Shown: piece by piece, positions 54,192 through 64,000 of the stretch | How the letters are laid out: each line of letters opens with the position of its first letter | Numbering within the stretch: position 1 is the stretch's first letter | NCBI GenBank assembly: GCA_033398695.1 | Contig: CM065819.1 | Location: 10,729,501 to 10,793,500 of the forward strand | Direction: 5' to 3' | Length of the DNA: 64,000 bases | Source: Orobanche coerulescens | Taxonomy: Eukaryota > Streptophyta > Magnoliopsida > Lamiales > Orobanchaceae | The notes under the pieces: generated by a model | What the model saw: the letters and a program-made list of their open reading frames with translations, nothing else | Database searches by the model: none | What the model was told of the DNA's origin: nothing | Program-made: the position numbers and the translations under genes

Positions 54192-57172
54192 TGTAACACT
54201 CCCAGAATTCGACCGGGAATGTCACATGTCGTAGACCCTTCTCACAAGGATCTACTAGGCTAAACTCCAAAAGACTACTTAATCATTGACCGACTGGGGT
54301 CAAATTAATTACAAAACAGACCGACAAGGTCATTAAACAATTCAAAAACCAACGTAATTCACATCTTAACGACAATAATAAACTTGAATACAGAAAAGAA
54401 GGACAACTCAATTGAATAAATGGAAATCACACCCGTGGAAGGGTGAATACTCAATCACAAGAGAAATACTGACAAAAGAAAACACTCCGACTCTTGTGTG
54501 ATTAGAACCATCGTCCTCCATCTTCTTCCAAGCCAATCCCATGACTGCTCCCGAGCTGCAACCTGAGTGCAAAACAGGCACCTACCCCCCGAATACTCGG
54601 CGGTTAGCAAACTGAAATTTGCTAGTACAAGTACATAATATACAAGATATACGAAAAATATCAACACAAACTCAACAGCCGCGAAGCCTTAACATGAACC
54701 ACACATTCACACAACCAGCACAACAGAGCATTCACTTACACAAGGTGAAAGATATTCATACAGTCATATTTTCTTTACATAACATAACATCAATGAAAAC
54801 TTTAGACGAGCCCCCAATGAGTCAAACAACTCAATTCGAAAACCCTCTTTTTAACAAGGAAAATATTTTGAAAAATATTTTGATAAGATGGTTTAAAAAT
54901 GTTATCACTGATCCGGGCTATTTTGAATGGTTTGGGGTTTTGAAAATCTAATGGAAATGCTTTAGAAAATAATTTCAAGATTTCTAGGGTCCTTGACCAA
55001 GTATATGAAAAACAGTTTCACAAGAAAACCATTTCAACATTATTCGAGGTCCTCGACCCAATTTACAATTACTATCATCACAGAAACCATTATATCAATC
55101 GTCTCACGGGGTCCTCGACCCAATTCACAGAATATCATCACAAGAATAATCGTTTCAACAATCTCACAAGGTCCTCAACCCAATCCACAGAATATCATCA
55201 CAGCACAATCCAGGTCACAACCTCTCATTTCGACAAATCCTACTCAAGACCCTTGATTAATTAACCCTCAGAAATCTCGCCAGATATCCTTGGTTAATTA
55301 ATCATGATACCAACATTTTAAACGAGTTGAGATAAACTTCAAAAGCACAAACCTCAGTCTTTATCGAGACCAATATTTTAAAATGATTTGAAAGAACTTT
55401 TGAAACACAAAAATCGTTCGGTATCGGGGTCTTAGCTGTCACTCAAATATCCGTAACCAATAACCCTGCCAGGCGCCTCCCATGCACACCTGCATGCACC
55501 GATGTTCACTGCACTATGTTGGCCGCCCCTTGAAGATGTCACCGCGCCGGCGCTCACTCCCGCAAGAGCCGCCCCTTGCTCACGTATGATGTAACATCGG
55601 GGTTCACCAACCATATGGAGCCGCTTATTGCAGCGTACACCAGGCCGGGGTTCACACCTCGCCCTCAGAGGCTCCCGAATACGACGTCTCTCACAACAAG
55701 TACTCACATTGTTTCAAACATCGAGCACACAACCAATCATTGCAACAATTATCAAATTAGAACACGAATTCACACAAATTACCTGTCAATCCTTAACTAC
55801 ACCGATAAACAACACCACACACATTATCAATCAAAACTCGGCACAATACGCCTTCAGGCATAAACAACCAACACCATACATATATCCCTATATCGTGACT
55901 CAAACGAATACATATGCCCGACCATATTATCTCTATAAATATAGTTTATACTTTAATCCAAGTTGAGTACGTCAAACTAATATTGGCATTAATCACTCGA
56001 CATTCACCGACATATATATATATAATACATACACTTCGGAAACAATGATTTCACGTAGATATAATTCGTATATCAAGGTACTTGCCTTGGTAATTTCTCG
56101 CGAATACTTCGAAGAATACGGTCGATTGGAAGACTCCGGAATTCCGAAGAAAACAATGATCGGAAGGGTTCAACACCAGCTCTTCACAGGGAGTTCGAAC
56201 CTAATATCCCATCATCAATTAAAAAATCAATCACATGAGGAAAAACATCATTAAACGGCCGAATTGCTCTCTGCGCCATTTTCCGAGACACCTTGAAGGC
56301 GTCACTTGAGAACTCAATTAAACGACGGATCAAAAATTATAAAGCCGTGGAAAATGATGAGAATGACATAATACAAATTAACCTTTGATAATCCACCGTT
56401 ATTATAAGCTAATTCGGACTAAATGAACGAAATCAATTGAAATCCCCAAAACTAGATTTTTAGGAAATCATACCATGATTCGATGAATCAGAGAAAATTA
56501 GGAACTCAAAAACAATGTGGGTCTGTAGTTATACACCATGCCTTCGTGTTCTCCAAGTCTTGGCCACGGAGGATATGAGTTGGGTGAAGAAAATGGGTGA
56601 AGAACACGTCTGCCCGGTCATTTATATAAATGTCGGGCGATGCACGAGCAGACACGCACGAGCACCGGCCGTGCATGACTCGTGCGCCAAGAACCTGTTG
56701 GAAGATTCTGGACACGTTTGGGAGTCTTCCGGCCACGCACTAGCATGATGCTCGGGCGTCCGGTCGTGTGGCCTGCTCGTGCGTGCCTACTACTTCCTGC
56801 CCAGTACGACACAAGCGCCGGCCCGTGCACCTTGCTCGTGTGCCATGCTCGTGCGGAGCCGCAGGGACTGCCCAGCAGTCTGCCTATTCCACACGAGTGC
56901 TGCACAAGCGCCGGTCCGTGTGGGCTGCTCGTGCGTACCTGGCCGGTCACTGCCACACTTGGCCGGTCGGTCCCCAGCCGCCATGACTCGACGACCCGAT
57001 TTTTCGAAATCGCACGGAATTGAACATGATGAAATGCTCGGTAGGAATCTAAATCAAGAACTCAAATGTTAATTACACGCCGGGAGAAATATTTCAGGAG
57101 AAAAGAATATAATAATTCAATCAATCATAAAAAATCGAGATATTCGAAAATGGGAAAAATACGATTATTACA
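54192..57172 (-). repeat. E3 5' LTR
   Basis: The 2981-base partner of 39285-42464 has one TATA box (56631-56640), a word cluster at 56640-56940, the 60-base repeats at 54988-55220 and the intron signals below. Confidence 0.9.
54563..56473 (-). other. Predicted intron inside the E3 5' LTR
   Basis: On the minus strand the donor ATG|GTATGA starts at 56473, 167 bases after the TATA box. TTGCTAAC (54610-54603) joins the hairpin CCGCCGAGTATTCGGGGGG, and TTTTGCACTCAG|G ends at 54563. Confidence 0.45.
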
Positions 57173-57264
57173 CCAGGATCCTACCGAGACGCACGAGCAT
57201 CGAGCACGACCACATGCTCGTGCACATTCCGTTAGGGCCGCACGAGCACCGGATCGTGCGCTGG
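57173..57264 (-). repeat. E6 LTR, third segment
   Basis: After the CCAGG copy, the word cluster of E6 goes on (GAGACGCACGAGC, CATGCTCGTGCAC, GCACGAGCACCGG) until E7 begins. The start of the E6 LTR must lie beyond E7, outside the window. Confidence 0.7.
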
Positions 57265-58586
57265 TGTTGCGAAATTCGGTGAACGCAAGTGCACATTATC
57301 GTAGACAAGTAATAAAATGATAAGTAAGATATCGTTCCCACGAGGACTGATTTACAAATTACCGATTTATGAGTATTCTAATTTTATCTGAACTGTCGAA
57401 ATTTTAGGTGCAAGTAATAATTAAGGAAAATAAATAAAAGCAAAGAAATATTAGAATCAATTATTCAAAGGAATAAAATCAAATAAGGAATTAATCTAGG
57501 ATTATGAATCCACCTCGGTTTATCCGAATTACTCTTGATTATATAAATTTAATGATTTCCCAATTTATTGAAGGCGAAAGTTGCTAAAATACTCTACCGC
57601 CTCTCCCGAGGTCAATAGAATTATCTTAGGCGAATAATACACTCTATTACTAGGTGGATTAATTCGACGATAGGCAAAAAGCACGAAAACTTCAGAAAGG
57701 CCACGTAATTGCTATGAGTATATTCCTATCTCACAAGATAAAACGATTCTCACCAATTATTTCCTACCAACTCTCCTCTCTCGATTCGAGTTGCGTAAAC
57801 AAAACAATTCAATTATAGGCCACACAATTGAAAGCATTAAAAGAAATTGGGAAAACTCAATAGAAAAGGGAATTGAATTGATAATCAAAAGTTAATTCAT
57901 CAAAACCTTAGTTTCATCAAAATCCTAGACTAGGGTTCTAGCCTGACATGCTAGAAAATAAAAATACAGAAAGAATTAAAGAAAGCATAAAGATCAAACG
58001 CAGTCAAAGAAGTCGGATTCCTCCGTTCTCTAGCTTCCGCGCCCTTTTCCTTGGTGTTTCTGCTTCTTCTTGATTCCTTGATTCTTCGATGATCGATCCT
58101 CGTCTATGATTCGATCCTCTTCTTTTTCAGACCTTGAATCCCTATTTATAACTATCACTCGCCTCCAAAACGCGTCCGGGGATTTTTGTCGAAAACTGCT
58201 ACAAAAACGGCAAAGAAACGCTAAGACTCAAAGAAACCGCCGCTGGCCGCGCTCACTTAACTGCGGCCGCGCCCCAACGTTCAGCGCAGGATGCCTGGGC
58301 GTCTTTTTTTCTTCCTGGGCCGCGGCTCAGCATCCTTGTGCCGCGGCTCACAGTACAGCGTGCTCGGTGCTTGTTAGTTACCTTCGTGTGCCGCGGCCCG
58401 CTTTCCTTGTGCCACAGCTCATGACCAGAAATCGCCGTTTTGGCCCGTTTTTCGCCATTCGAGCTTCCGGACTCCAATTTCCTACAAAAAATATAAAGAT
58501 AGTGCATTAAAAGCTCATTTATGCAGGTTTAGACTTAAAATGGATATGAAATAATAATAAATAAATGTATAAAAATACGCCTAACA
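57265..58586 (-). repeat. E7 3' LTR
   Basis: The 1322-base LTR starts (minus strand) TGTTAGGCGTATTTTTATAC beside the polypurine tract and ends CGCAACA. GTGCCGCGGC words lie at 58240-58432 and a TATA box (TTATAAATAGG) at 58142-58151. Confidence 0.85.
58240..58432 (-). promoter_or_regulatory. E7 LTR cluster of GTGCCGCGGCTCA words
   Basis: Five or six copies (for example TTGTGCCGCGGCTCACAGTA at 58336) lie upstream (minus strand) of the TATA box. They match the words and the AGTACAG spacer of E5 although E7 belongs to another clade. Confidence 0.65.
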
Positions 58587-58601
58587 AATACCCCCAAACT
58601 T
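58587..58601 (-). other. E7 polypurine tract
   Basis: The minus strand reads AAGTTTGGGGGTATT, directly before the LTR start TGTTAGGCG. Confidence 0.85.
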
Positions 58602-59690
58602 GAGCCTTTGCTTGTCCTCAAGCAAAAAGAATCAATTTCAAATAAAAAAAATATCGTGAATGATCGTGCAAATCTATAGTGCTCAACTTAATCAATACTA
58701 CCCTGAAAATCTCAAAGAATAATACGAGTATCGTAATAGTGAGTCACATCAAGGACACTGATTCCACAAAGTAACCATTATTAGTGCTAATCAATCGTTT
58801 ATGAAGAAAATCAAGCTCAAAGATTAACAAGCGTGAATTTAACTGACCGCCAATACGAATGGTTATATTAAACAAGCTAACTCGCCCAGTCCCACAGTCA
58901 AGTGGCAAAAATTTAAGAGTTTCATTGTCAAAAATAAACCTCGGACAGCATTCCCTTATGTATGATCATAATAAAGATTCGAGTTAACCACTAGGTTCGG
59001 ATCTCGGGATGTTTCATCGGGATAATCCTAGGGTGGAATTCCATTCTCATGTATTGGGGAACCGTTTGACGTAAAAGACACTCATGGGGCACATGGATGC
59101 TTCTAGTTACTAAGTCCCCCTCTACGGCGGAGAAAAAACTCGAATAGCAATTCCCGCATGTCAAGGTTGCCGTTTTACACGAGAGTAAACAACGGGCCAC
59201 ATGAATTCCCCCGGTTACTAGGATTCCCATCATCGGTAATGCGATATTTCTAAATCATTAGTCTATTCAGGGTTGTCGTTTTACGCGAGAGTAAACAACG
59301 GGTCACGTGAATACCCCCGGTTACTAGACTTCCCATCATAGAACATGTATAATATCTCGACTTTTTGGGAAATACTGTCCGACTCTAAACTCAATCTTAG
59401 TGCCAACAAGACTCATGTTACTGGATGACTAGCTGCGAAAAGTGTAACCAAATGTATAGACAGTGATTTGAAAACACATATATCTCCTTTCTTATCTGCT
59501 AAGATTTCTATAAAAACGAAAAAATTTCGGACCTAAATGAATACTCAACAGAAACAGATATCGCTGACTGCAACTCGACCAAAAGTCAACCGTTTCTTCA
59601 AAGAGAAATAAGTATCATAACATCAGTTTTACACAAAGAAGCATGACAAATTTACAAATGCAAATAATAACAAGACAAGCAAGGCTAGCG
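58602..59690 (-). other. E7 3' non-coding region
   Basis: No coding homology is seen. Two copies of a roughly 68-base segment (GAGAGTAAACAACGGG..., CCCCCGGTTACTAG) lie at 59165-59232 and 59270-59337. Confidence 0.6.
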
Positions 59691-59912
59691 TCAAAAATAA
59701 CGAAAAATAACGAAAAATGTCAACGAATAAGTAAAAAAAAAAAACAGAAAGTAAACTCCCCCCCCCAACTTAGGACGTACATTGACCTGAATGTACACAA
59801 AATGTAATATGCAATAAAAGAAGAAGGTCAAGTACTCCCCTAATGGCCGCTCATGAACTGGTGCCGGCGATTGTGTCCTAGCCATCGTACTAATCTTGTT
59901 TTTTCTAGCCAT
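59691..59912 (-). pseudogene. E7 small frame in the env-like position
   Basis: A 73-codon frame begins ATG in the context CACCATGGC and reads MARKNKISTMARTQSPAPV, then HERPLGEYL, after which it turns into low-complexity and hydrophobic residues without homology I can name. A C9 run at 59762-59770 lies in it. Athila elements often have an env-like gene after pol that starts with MAR or MAP and basic residues. I infer that this is the start of such a gene whose body is deleted. Confidence 0.4.
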
Positions 59913-59921
59913 GGTGAGTTC

Positions 59922-60442
59922 CTAAAAAAATAAACACCGGAGATTAAGCAACCTTTAAGGAACCTTACACCACGCTCGACTTCAAATACACTAAATGTGA
60001 ATATAGAGTCTTGCATCATCGAAGAGGAAACTAAGGCTGAGCATTCAAGTTTAAGCATGAAGTAAGGGTTGGGGTACAATGTAATTCGATAATCAATTTC
60101 GTTGCATGTAATTTGAAAACGTTTTGCACAAAAATTTTCATTGACGCATTTTATCAAACACTTAACATGCATGGGTTTAAATGAAGAACAAACATGACAA
60201 TGGCTTAATCCAATACCCAAAAATAACAACATCAATCGATAGCCATGAGAAAAACGACAAATAACATCAACAATTATATATAATCACAAATACCATCACC
60301 ATCAGTCACCATATTCACCATATCCCAACTCCATTTTTGATAGAACTTTGAAGAAAAGCCAACAACATATTCAACATCGAATGAAGAACAACACCTCACC
60401 TTTCAATTCATGTAGCAATTAAGATTAGGAATTGAGAATTAC
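59922..60442 (-). other. Predicted intron before the small E7 frame
   Basis: On the minus strand the donor CAAG|GTAATT starts at 60442, and TTTATTTTTTTAG|G ends at 59922, nine bases before the ATG at 59912. GCTTAATC could serve as the branch site. Confidence 0.4.
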
Positions 60443-60546
60443 CTTGCTTGGATTGAAGGATGCAAGAAGAAGAAGAGTTGAGAAGAGGTTCAGCCGATCG
60501 CTGTGCAAAGGAAGGAAGAGAACTAACCTGGTGTGCCGGCCGATCG

Positions 60547-60958
60547 AGTATATGAAGGATACCTGGGCTGTTGATATTCCGAACAGGGGCCGCAGCACAA
60601 CTTAAGTGAGCTGCGGCCCAGAGTACAGCCTGCTGGGCGTGTTTGCTATGTCGTCATGTGCCGCGACTCAGACTGTAAGTGTGCCGCGGCTCAATTGCTC
60701 CGTTCCGTGGCACGGAGAACAGCTTCCTGGGCGTTTCTTGGACATTTGGCGTGCCGTGGCTCAGTGCCTATGTGCTGCGGCTCAGGGACCTGGTGTGCCG
60801 CGACTTAGTGCATATGTGCCGCGACTCAGGGACCGAATGTGCCGCGGCTCAGTAAGGTTGTGCCGAGGCATAGAGTACAATTCGTTTGGCCTTTTTCCTT
60901 CAACTTGTGTGTGCCGCGGCTTACTATCCTTGTGCCGCGGCCCATTGCTGATTTCTTC
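60547..60958 (-). promoter_or_regulatory. Internal promoter-like module of E7
   Basis: About a dozen GTGCCGCGGCTCA words (60590-60958) are followed on the minus strand by CATATACTCGATCGGCC (60556-60540), which resembles the TATA region of E6 (TATATATATGATCGGG). The order word cluster, TATA, donor equals that of the Tekay-like LTRs. Confidence 0.45.
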
Positions 60959-61156
60959 CCCTGGGGTGATTTCTGCACAGAATTTTCAAAGGAACACAAC
61001 AAGAACTAGAGGGATAAGCAAATCAAAGCAAAAGTGACGAAAAATAAAGACTCTAAAATGCAAGAAAACACTGAAAAAAATAAAATCTATGACTAATACT
61101 CTGGTTGCCTCCCGAGAAGCGCTAAGTTTATAGTCTTCAGCCGGACTTTTTGAAGA

Positions 61157-62520
61157 TCAATTAGCATTTCGCAAAGACCATTTGGACTCCGCACATTCCA
61201 TCGAACCGTTATTACATGATTTAAATTGTTGACCATTAAATTTCAACCGTTCGACTTTTGGTTTGGATATCCAACGTTCTTTATGAAACGGCTTTAACAA
61301 TAGTAGCCTCCCAAAACACCCATTTTGCAGTTGACTTGGTACTCGTTTGACATCCGGCTTAATTTTCAACTCAACGGGCGAACTTATGACAGCATGAGGA
61401 TTTTTCGATGGGGGATGAATGGATGTTGGAGACGACATATTCAATTGCTTATGATACACGATTATCTCTTCATTTTTATTAGACGTCGGGGCGGCTGAAA
61501 CGGATTCTGAACACTTCGACCAACAACTCTCCCGGTGTGCGTCTTTCGCAAAGATATCTACACTTTCAATTTGTGAACTCTTCTCGACACTACTTGGACA
61601 CGTAAAGGATTGAAACACTTGGAAAGTGACTTGCTCATCTTGAACCCGCAGAGTGAGTTTCCCTTTTTCCACGGAGTTCGGGCGGTAGGTAAGAATGGTC
61701 TTCCAAATATAATTGGGATGTCTTGGTCCTCCTCCATATCGAGCACAATGAAATGAGCCGGAAAGATGAATTTATCTACCTTGACTAAAACATCTTCTAT
61801 TACCCCCCTCGGGTACTTGATAGATCGGTCAGCTAATTACAGCGAGATTGTCGTCGGTTTGGCCTCCCCAATGCCTAGCTTTTTAAATATGGAAAGGGGC
61901 ATAAGATTAATTCTGGCCCCGAGATCACACAATGCTCTATCAAAAGACAGATTTCCTAATGTGCACGGTATATTAAAACTTCCTGGATCCTTCAATTTAG
62001 CCGGGAGCTTCCTCTGCAAAATTGCGCTGCACTCTTCAGTCAGTGCCACCATTTCATATTCCTCGAGCTTCTTTTTCTTAGATAAGATTTCTTTCATGAA
62101 CTTCACATAGCTCGGCATTTGCTCCAAGGCATCCGCAAATGGAATGTTGATATGTAGTTTCTTGAAGATGTCAAGAAACTTGGAGAATTGTTTGTCCAAT
62201 TTCTGCTTTTGCAAATGCTGTGGGAATGGGACGGGTGGCACATATGCCTTCGGATTGTCAGGAAACAGTTTCGAGGGTCTAGAACTTTGTGATTCCTCAA
62301 TCGCCAAATTTTTCTTCTCTTCATCATCACCTCTCTTTTTGTCTTGCCTGGGCTGCTCGCACAATTCCGTCCCGCTTCTCAAACTAATGGCATTAATACT
62401 CTCTCTGGGGTTCGTCTCGGTTGTACTTGGCAAGGTACCCTCAGGGCGAGCTGTTGATACACTAGCAATTTGGCCCAATTGGACTTCCAAGTTGCGAATA
62501 GAAGCGGAATGATTTTGCAA
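61157..62520 (-). pseudogene. E7 protease and linker, Athila type (broken)
   Basis: Reading starts in a frame shifted by one from gag at about 62520 (LEVQLGQIASVSTARPEG, INAISLRSGTEL), continues through FLDIFKKLHINIPFADAL and the active site CDLGARINLMP (usually DLGAS), stops near 61837, resumes at LADRS and [12 protein letters not shown], and shifts frame again near 61672 into a poorly conserved tail. No RT follows; the Athila-typical GGTTGCCTCCCGAGAAGCGC is at 61103-61122. Confidence 0.82.
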
Positions 62521-63718
62521 CCAATTTTGCCATTCCTTCCTCTAGAGAGATCTTTGGAGCGGGAGGAGGTTGCTGTTGGTGTTGAGCAAACTGAGGTTGG
62601 TTTAAGTTTTGTCCGTTCTTCCATGAAAAATTTGGGTGATTTCGCCACCCCGGATTATATGTGTTAGAATACGGATTATTTTGCTGATTCCCGTTCCCCA
62701 CAAACTGAGCTTGTTCCATCGGATGTTGCTCGAAAGGATTTCTAACTTGGCACTCTGCACTAGGATGAGATCCGTTGCACCAATTACATGATTCTGTAGT
62801 GACCGTAGAAGGAGCATGCGAAAAAGCTTGAAGTTGCTGAGTCAAGGCGGCAACTTGGGCTGATAATGTAGAGATCGGATCGTTGTCGGAAATTTCCATT
62901 ACTCGCTTCGGGATCACTCGTTCGGAAGGCCAATGATAAGCATTTGCAGCCATAGCTTCCAATAAAGAGTGGGCTTCGGCCATCATTTTTCCCATTAAGG
63001 CGCCCCTAGCGGCTGCATCAACAAGAGTGCGTGTAGAAGCACTTAATCCATTATAAAAGGTTTGGATTTGTAGCCAATCCGGTAAGCCATGGTGTGGGCA
63101 TCTCCGTATTAAATCCTTGTATCGCTCCCAAGCTTCGTGAAGCGACTCCATATCAAATTGCCCAAACATGGTTATCTCGTTCCTAAGTCTCACCGTCTTC
63201 GATGGTGGAAAGAACTTAGCTAGAAAGGCTTGGGCTAATTCTGCCCAAGTCGTGATAGAGCCCGGCGGTAACGAATTCAACCAAAATTTGGCTTTGTCCC
63301 TCAAAGAGAAAGGGAAAAGCCGCAGACGGATAGCGTCATCGGTGACACCATTATTATTGAAGGTGTCACAAATCTCGAGAAATGAAGCGATATGTGCGTT
63401 GGGATCGTCGTTCGCCAGTCCACAAAATTGGCTTGCTTGTACCATTTGAATAATAGCCGGCTTGATTTCGAAGTTGTTCGCTTGGATGGTAGGACGCCGA
63501 ATTCCCGAAAAGTTCGCATTTATTTGTGGCATTGCATAATCACGGAGTGCTAATGCCGGTTGACCTTGCTGCACAAGATTATCTCCTCCGTGATTTTTGG
63601 TATTGTCGGCCATGATGTCTTTTGCCGGTTGCTCGCGCTTTTCCTTCTTGTTTTTCCGAAGAGTGCGCTCGAGTTCGATATCCAAAGGTAGTAGGCCTTC
63701 GTTACCGAATTTTCTCAT
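62462..63718 (-). CDS. gag: E7 gag, Athila type (nearly intact)
   Basis: The 418-codon frame has no internal stop. The capsid core runs from about residue 82 (FEIKPAIIQMVQASQFCGL) to 265 and includes DPNAHIASFLEICDTF, LRLFPFSLRDKAKFW and WERYKDLIRRCPHHG. A zinc knuckle CNWCNGSHPSAEC has C311, C314, H318 and C323. The frame should go on into the protease, but a one-base shift at about 62520 (residue 400) gives a false tail. It is the best-kept gypsy coding region here, so gag may have stayed under selection longer than the rest. The start at 63718 follows the leader as in related elements. Confidence 0.88.
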   Translation of the reverse strand: MRKFGNEGLLPLDIELERTLRKNKKEKREQPAKDIMADNTKNHGGDNLVQQGQPALALRDYAMPQINANFSGIRRPTIQANNFEIKPAIIQMVQASQFCGLANDDPNAHIASFLEICDTFNNNGVTDDAIRLRLFPFSLRDKAKFWLNSLPPGSITTWAELAQAFLAKFFPPSKTVRLRNEITMFGQFDMESLHEAWERYKDLIRRCPHHGLPDWLQIQTFYNGLSASTRTLVDAAARGALMGKMMAEAHSLLEAMAANAYHWPSERVIPKRVMEISDNDPISTLSAQVAALTQQLQAFSHAPSTVTTESCNWCNGSHPSAECQVRNPFEQHPMEQAQFVGNGNQQNNPYSNTYNPGWRNHPNFSWKNGQNLNQPQFAQHQQQPPPAPKISLEEGMAKLVAKSFRFYSQLGSPIGPNC

Positions 63719-63824
63719 GCACTAACCAGAAATTTCTGAAAAACAAATAAAAAATTACACAAAATAAAAAAATTGTTCAAACTAAGACTAGAAATACTGA
63801 AATCGATATTAGTAAAATAAAAAA
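63719..63824 (-). other. E7 leader
   Basis: A short A-rich leader between primer site and gag start; no other signal seen. Confidence 0.6.
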
Positions 63825-63842
63825 TCCCTGGCAACGGTGCAA
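63825..63842 (-). other. E7 primer-binding site (Athila type)
   Basis: The minus strand reads TTGCACCGTTGCCAGGGA, a variant of the Athila TGGCGCCGTTGCC form seen in E4, just inside the 5' LTR. Confidence 0.7.
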
Positions 63843-63848
63843 AAAACT

Positions 63849-64000
63849 TGTTGCGAATGCAAGTGCACGTTATCGTACACAAGTAATAAAGTGATAAGTA
63901 AGATATCGTTCCCACGAGGACTGATTTACTAATTACCGATTTATGAGTATTCTAATTTTATCTGAACTGTCGAAATTTTAGGTGAAAGTAATAATTAAGG
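63849..64000 (-). repeat. E7 5' LTR (partial)
   Basis: The first 152 bases match 57265-57420 with few differences; the rest is outside the window. Confidence 0.88.

Larger units (their letters stand above)
39285..57172 (-). mobile_element. E3: gag-only Tekay-like gypsy element
   Basis: LTRs are 54192-57172 (5') and 39285-42464 (3'), with perfect target duplication CCAGG at 39280-39284 and 57173-57177. After removal of the nested E4 the inside is only about 2.2 kb. It shows a gag remnant and no pol, like E1. It inserted in the LTR of its relative E6. Confidence 0.87.
57265..64000 (-). mobile_element. E7: Athila-type element with gag and protease only (runs off the window)
   Basis: The 3' LTR is 57265-58586; the 5' LTR starts at 63849 and is cut by the window end. 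Both begin (plus strand) TGTTGCGAA and share TGATAAGTAAGATATCG. Gag and protease are on the minus strand; no RT or integrase lies between protease and 3' LTR. A promoter-like module and the start of a small frame occupy the place of the env-like gene. Confidence 0.87.

Noticed and set aside
60606..61037. 143-codon plus-strand frame
   Set aside because: Made of GTGCCGCGGCTCA words and opposite to the coding strand of E7.
1..64000. Host protein gene, tRNA or rRNA
   Set aside because: Nothing outside transposable elements was recognised on either strand.

Overview
This 64 kb window is plant nuclear DNA made almost wholly of nested transposable elements. I found no host gene, tRNA, rRNA or CRISPR. 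The plant origin rests on Ty1/copia and Ty3/gypsy LTR retrotransposons with tRNA-Met or 'TGGCGCCGTTGCC' type primer sites, a Tekay-like chromovirus, Athila-type gag genes and plant-type MITEs. It looks like pericentromeric or other heterochromatin. The species cannot be told.

Layout (names are mine). Copia-A (minus strand) covers 1-634 and 20148-26847; its 3' LTR lies left of the window. E1, a gag-only Tekay-like gypsy element (plus, 635-20147), split Copia-A and left the target duplication TCTGG/TCGG. The second LTR of E1 holds a hAT-like MITE (7508-8142) and a young, nearly complete Copia-B (minus, 10269-19659, duplication CATAT). A PIF/Harbinger-like MITE (21429-22762) sits in Copia-A. From 26848 rightwards lies E6, a minus-strand Tekay-like element. 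Its single visible LTR is cut into 27744-29014, 38403-39284 and 57173-57264 by three insertions: E2 (plus, 29015-38402, full gag-pol plus chromodomain, decayed), E3 (minus, 39285-57172, gag only, duplication CCAGG) and E7 (minus, Athila type, 57265 to beyond the right edge). E3 contains E4 (plus, Athila type, 44089-53613, duplication ATTTA), and the second LTR of E4 contains E5, a Tekay-like solo LTR (50298-52214, duplication ATTTG). The order of events is therefore E6 first, then E2, E3, E7 and Copia-A, then E1 and E4, then Copia-B, E5 and the MITE in E1.

How the parts relate. Only E2 among the gypsy elements carries pol. E1 and E3 keep a gag remnant only; E4 and E7 keep gag and protease only. 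All four would need enzymes from relatives. All coding regions are damaged except the Copia-B pol frame (1001 codons) and the E7 gag frame (418 codons).

Most notable structure. The five Tekay-like LTRs (E1, E2, E3, E5, E6) share a hidden plan: a cluster of element-specific, mostly palindromic short words, then a TATA box, then a splice donor 167-238 bases on, then tandem repeats, then a branch-point-like sequence, a small CCCC/GGGG hairpin and a splice acceptor before the LTR end. That predicts an intron inside the LTR. E7, an Athila element, carries a similar word-TATA-donor-acceptor module inside its body, directly in front of an ATG in good context, where Athila elements usually have an env-like gene. 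The word TGTGCCGCGGCTCA and its surroundings are shared by E5 (Tekay-like) and E7 (Athila), which suggests exchange of a promoter module between unrelated retrotransposon families.
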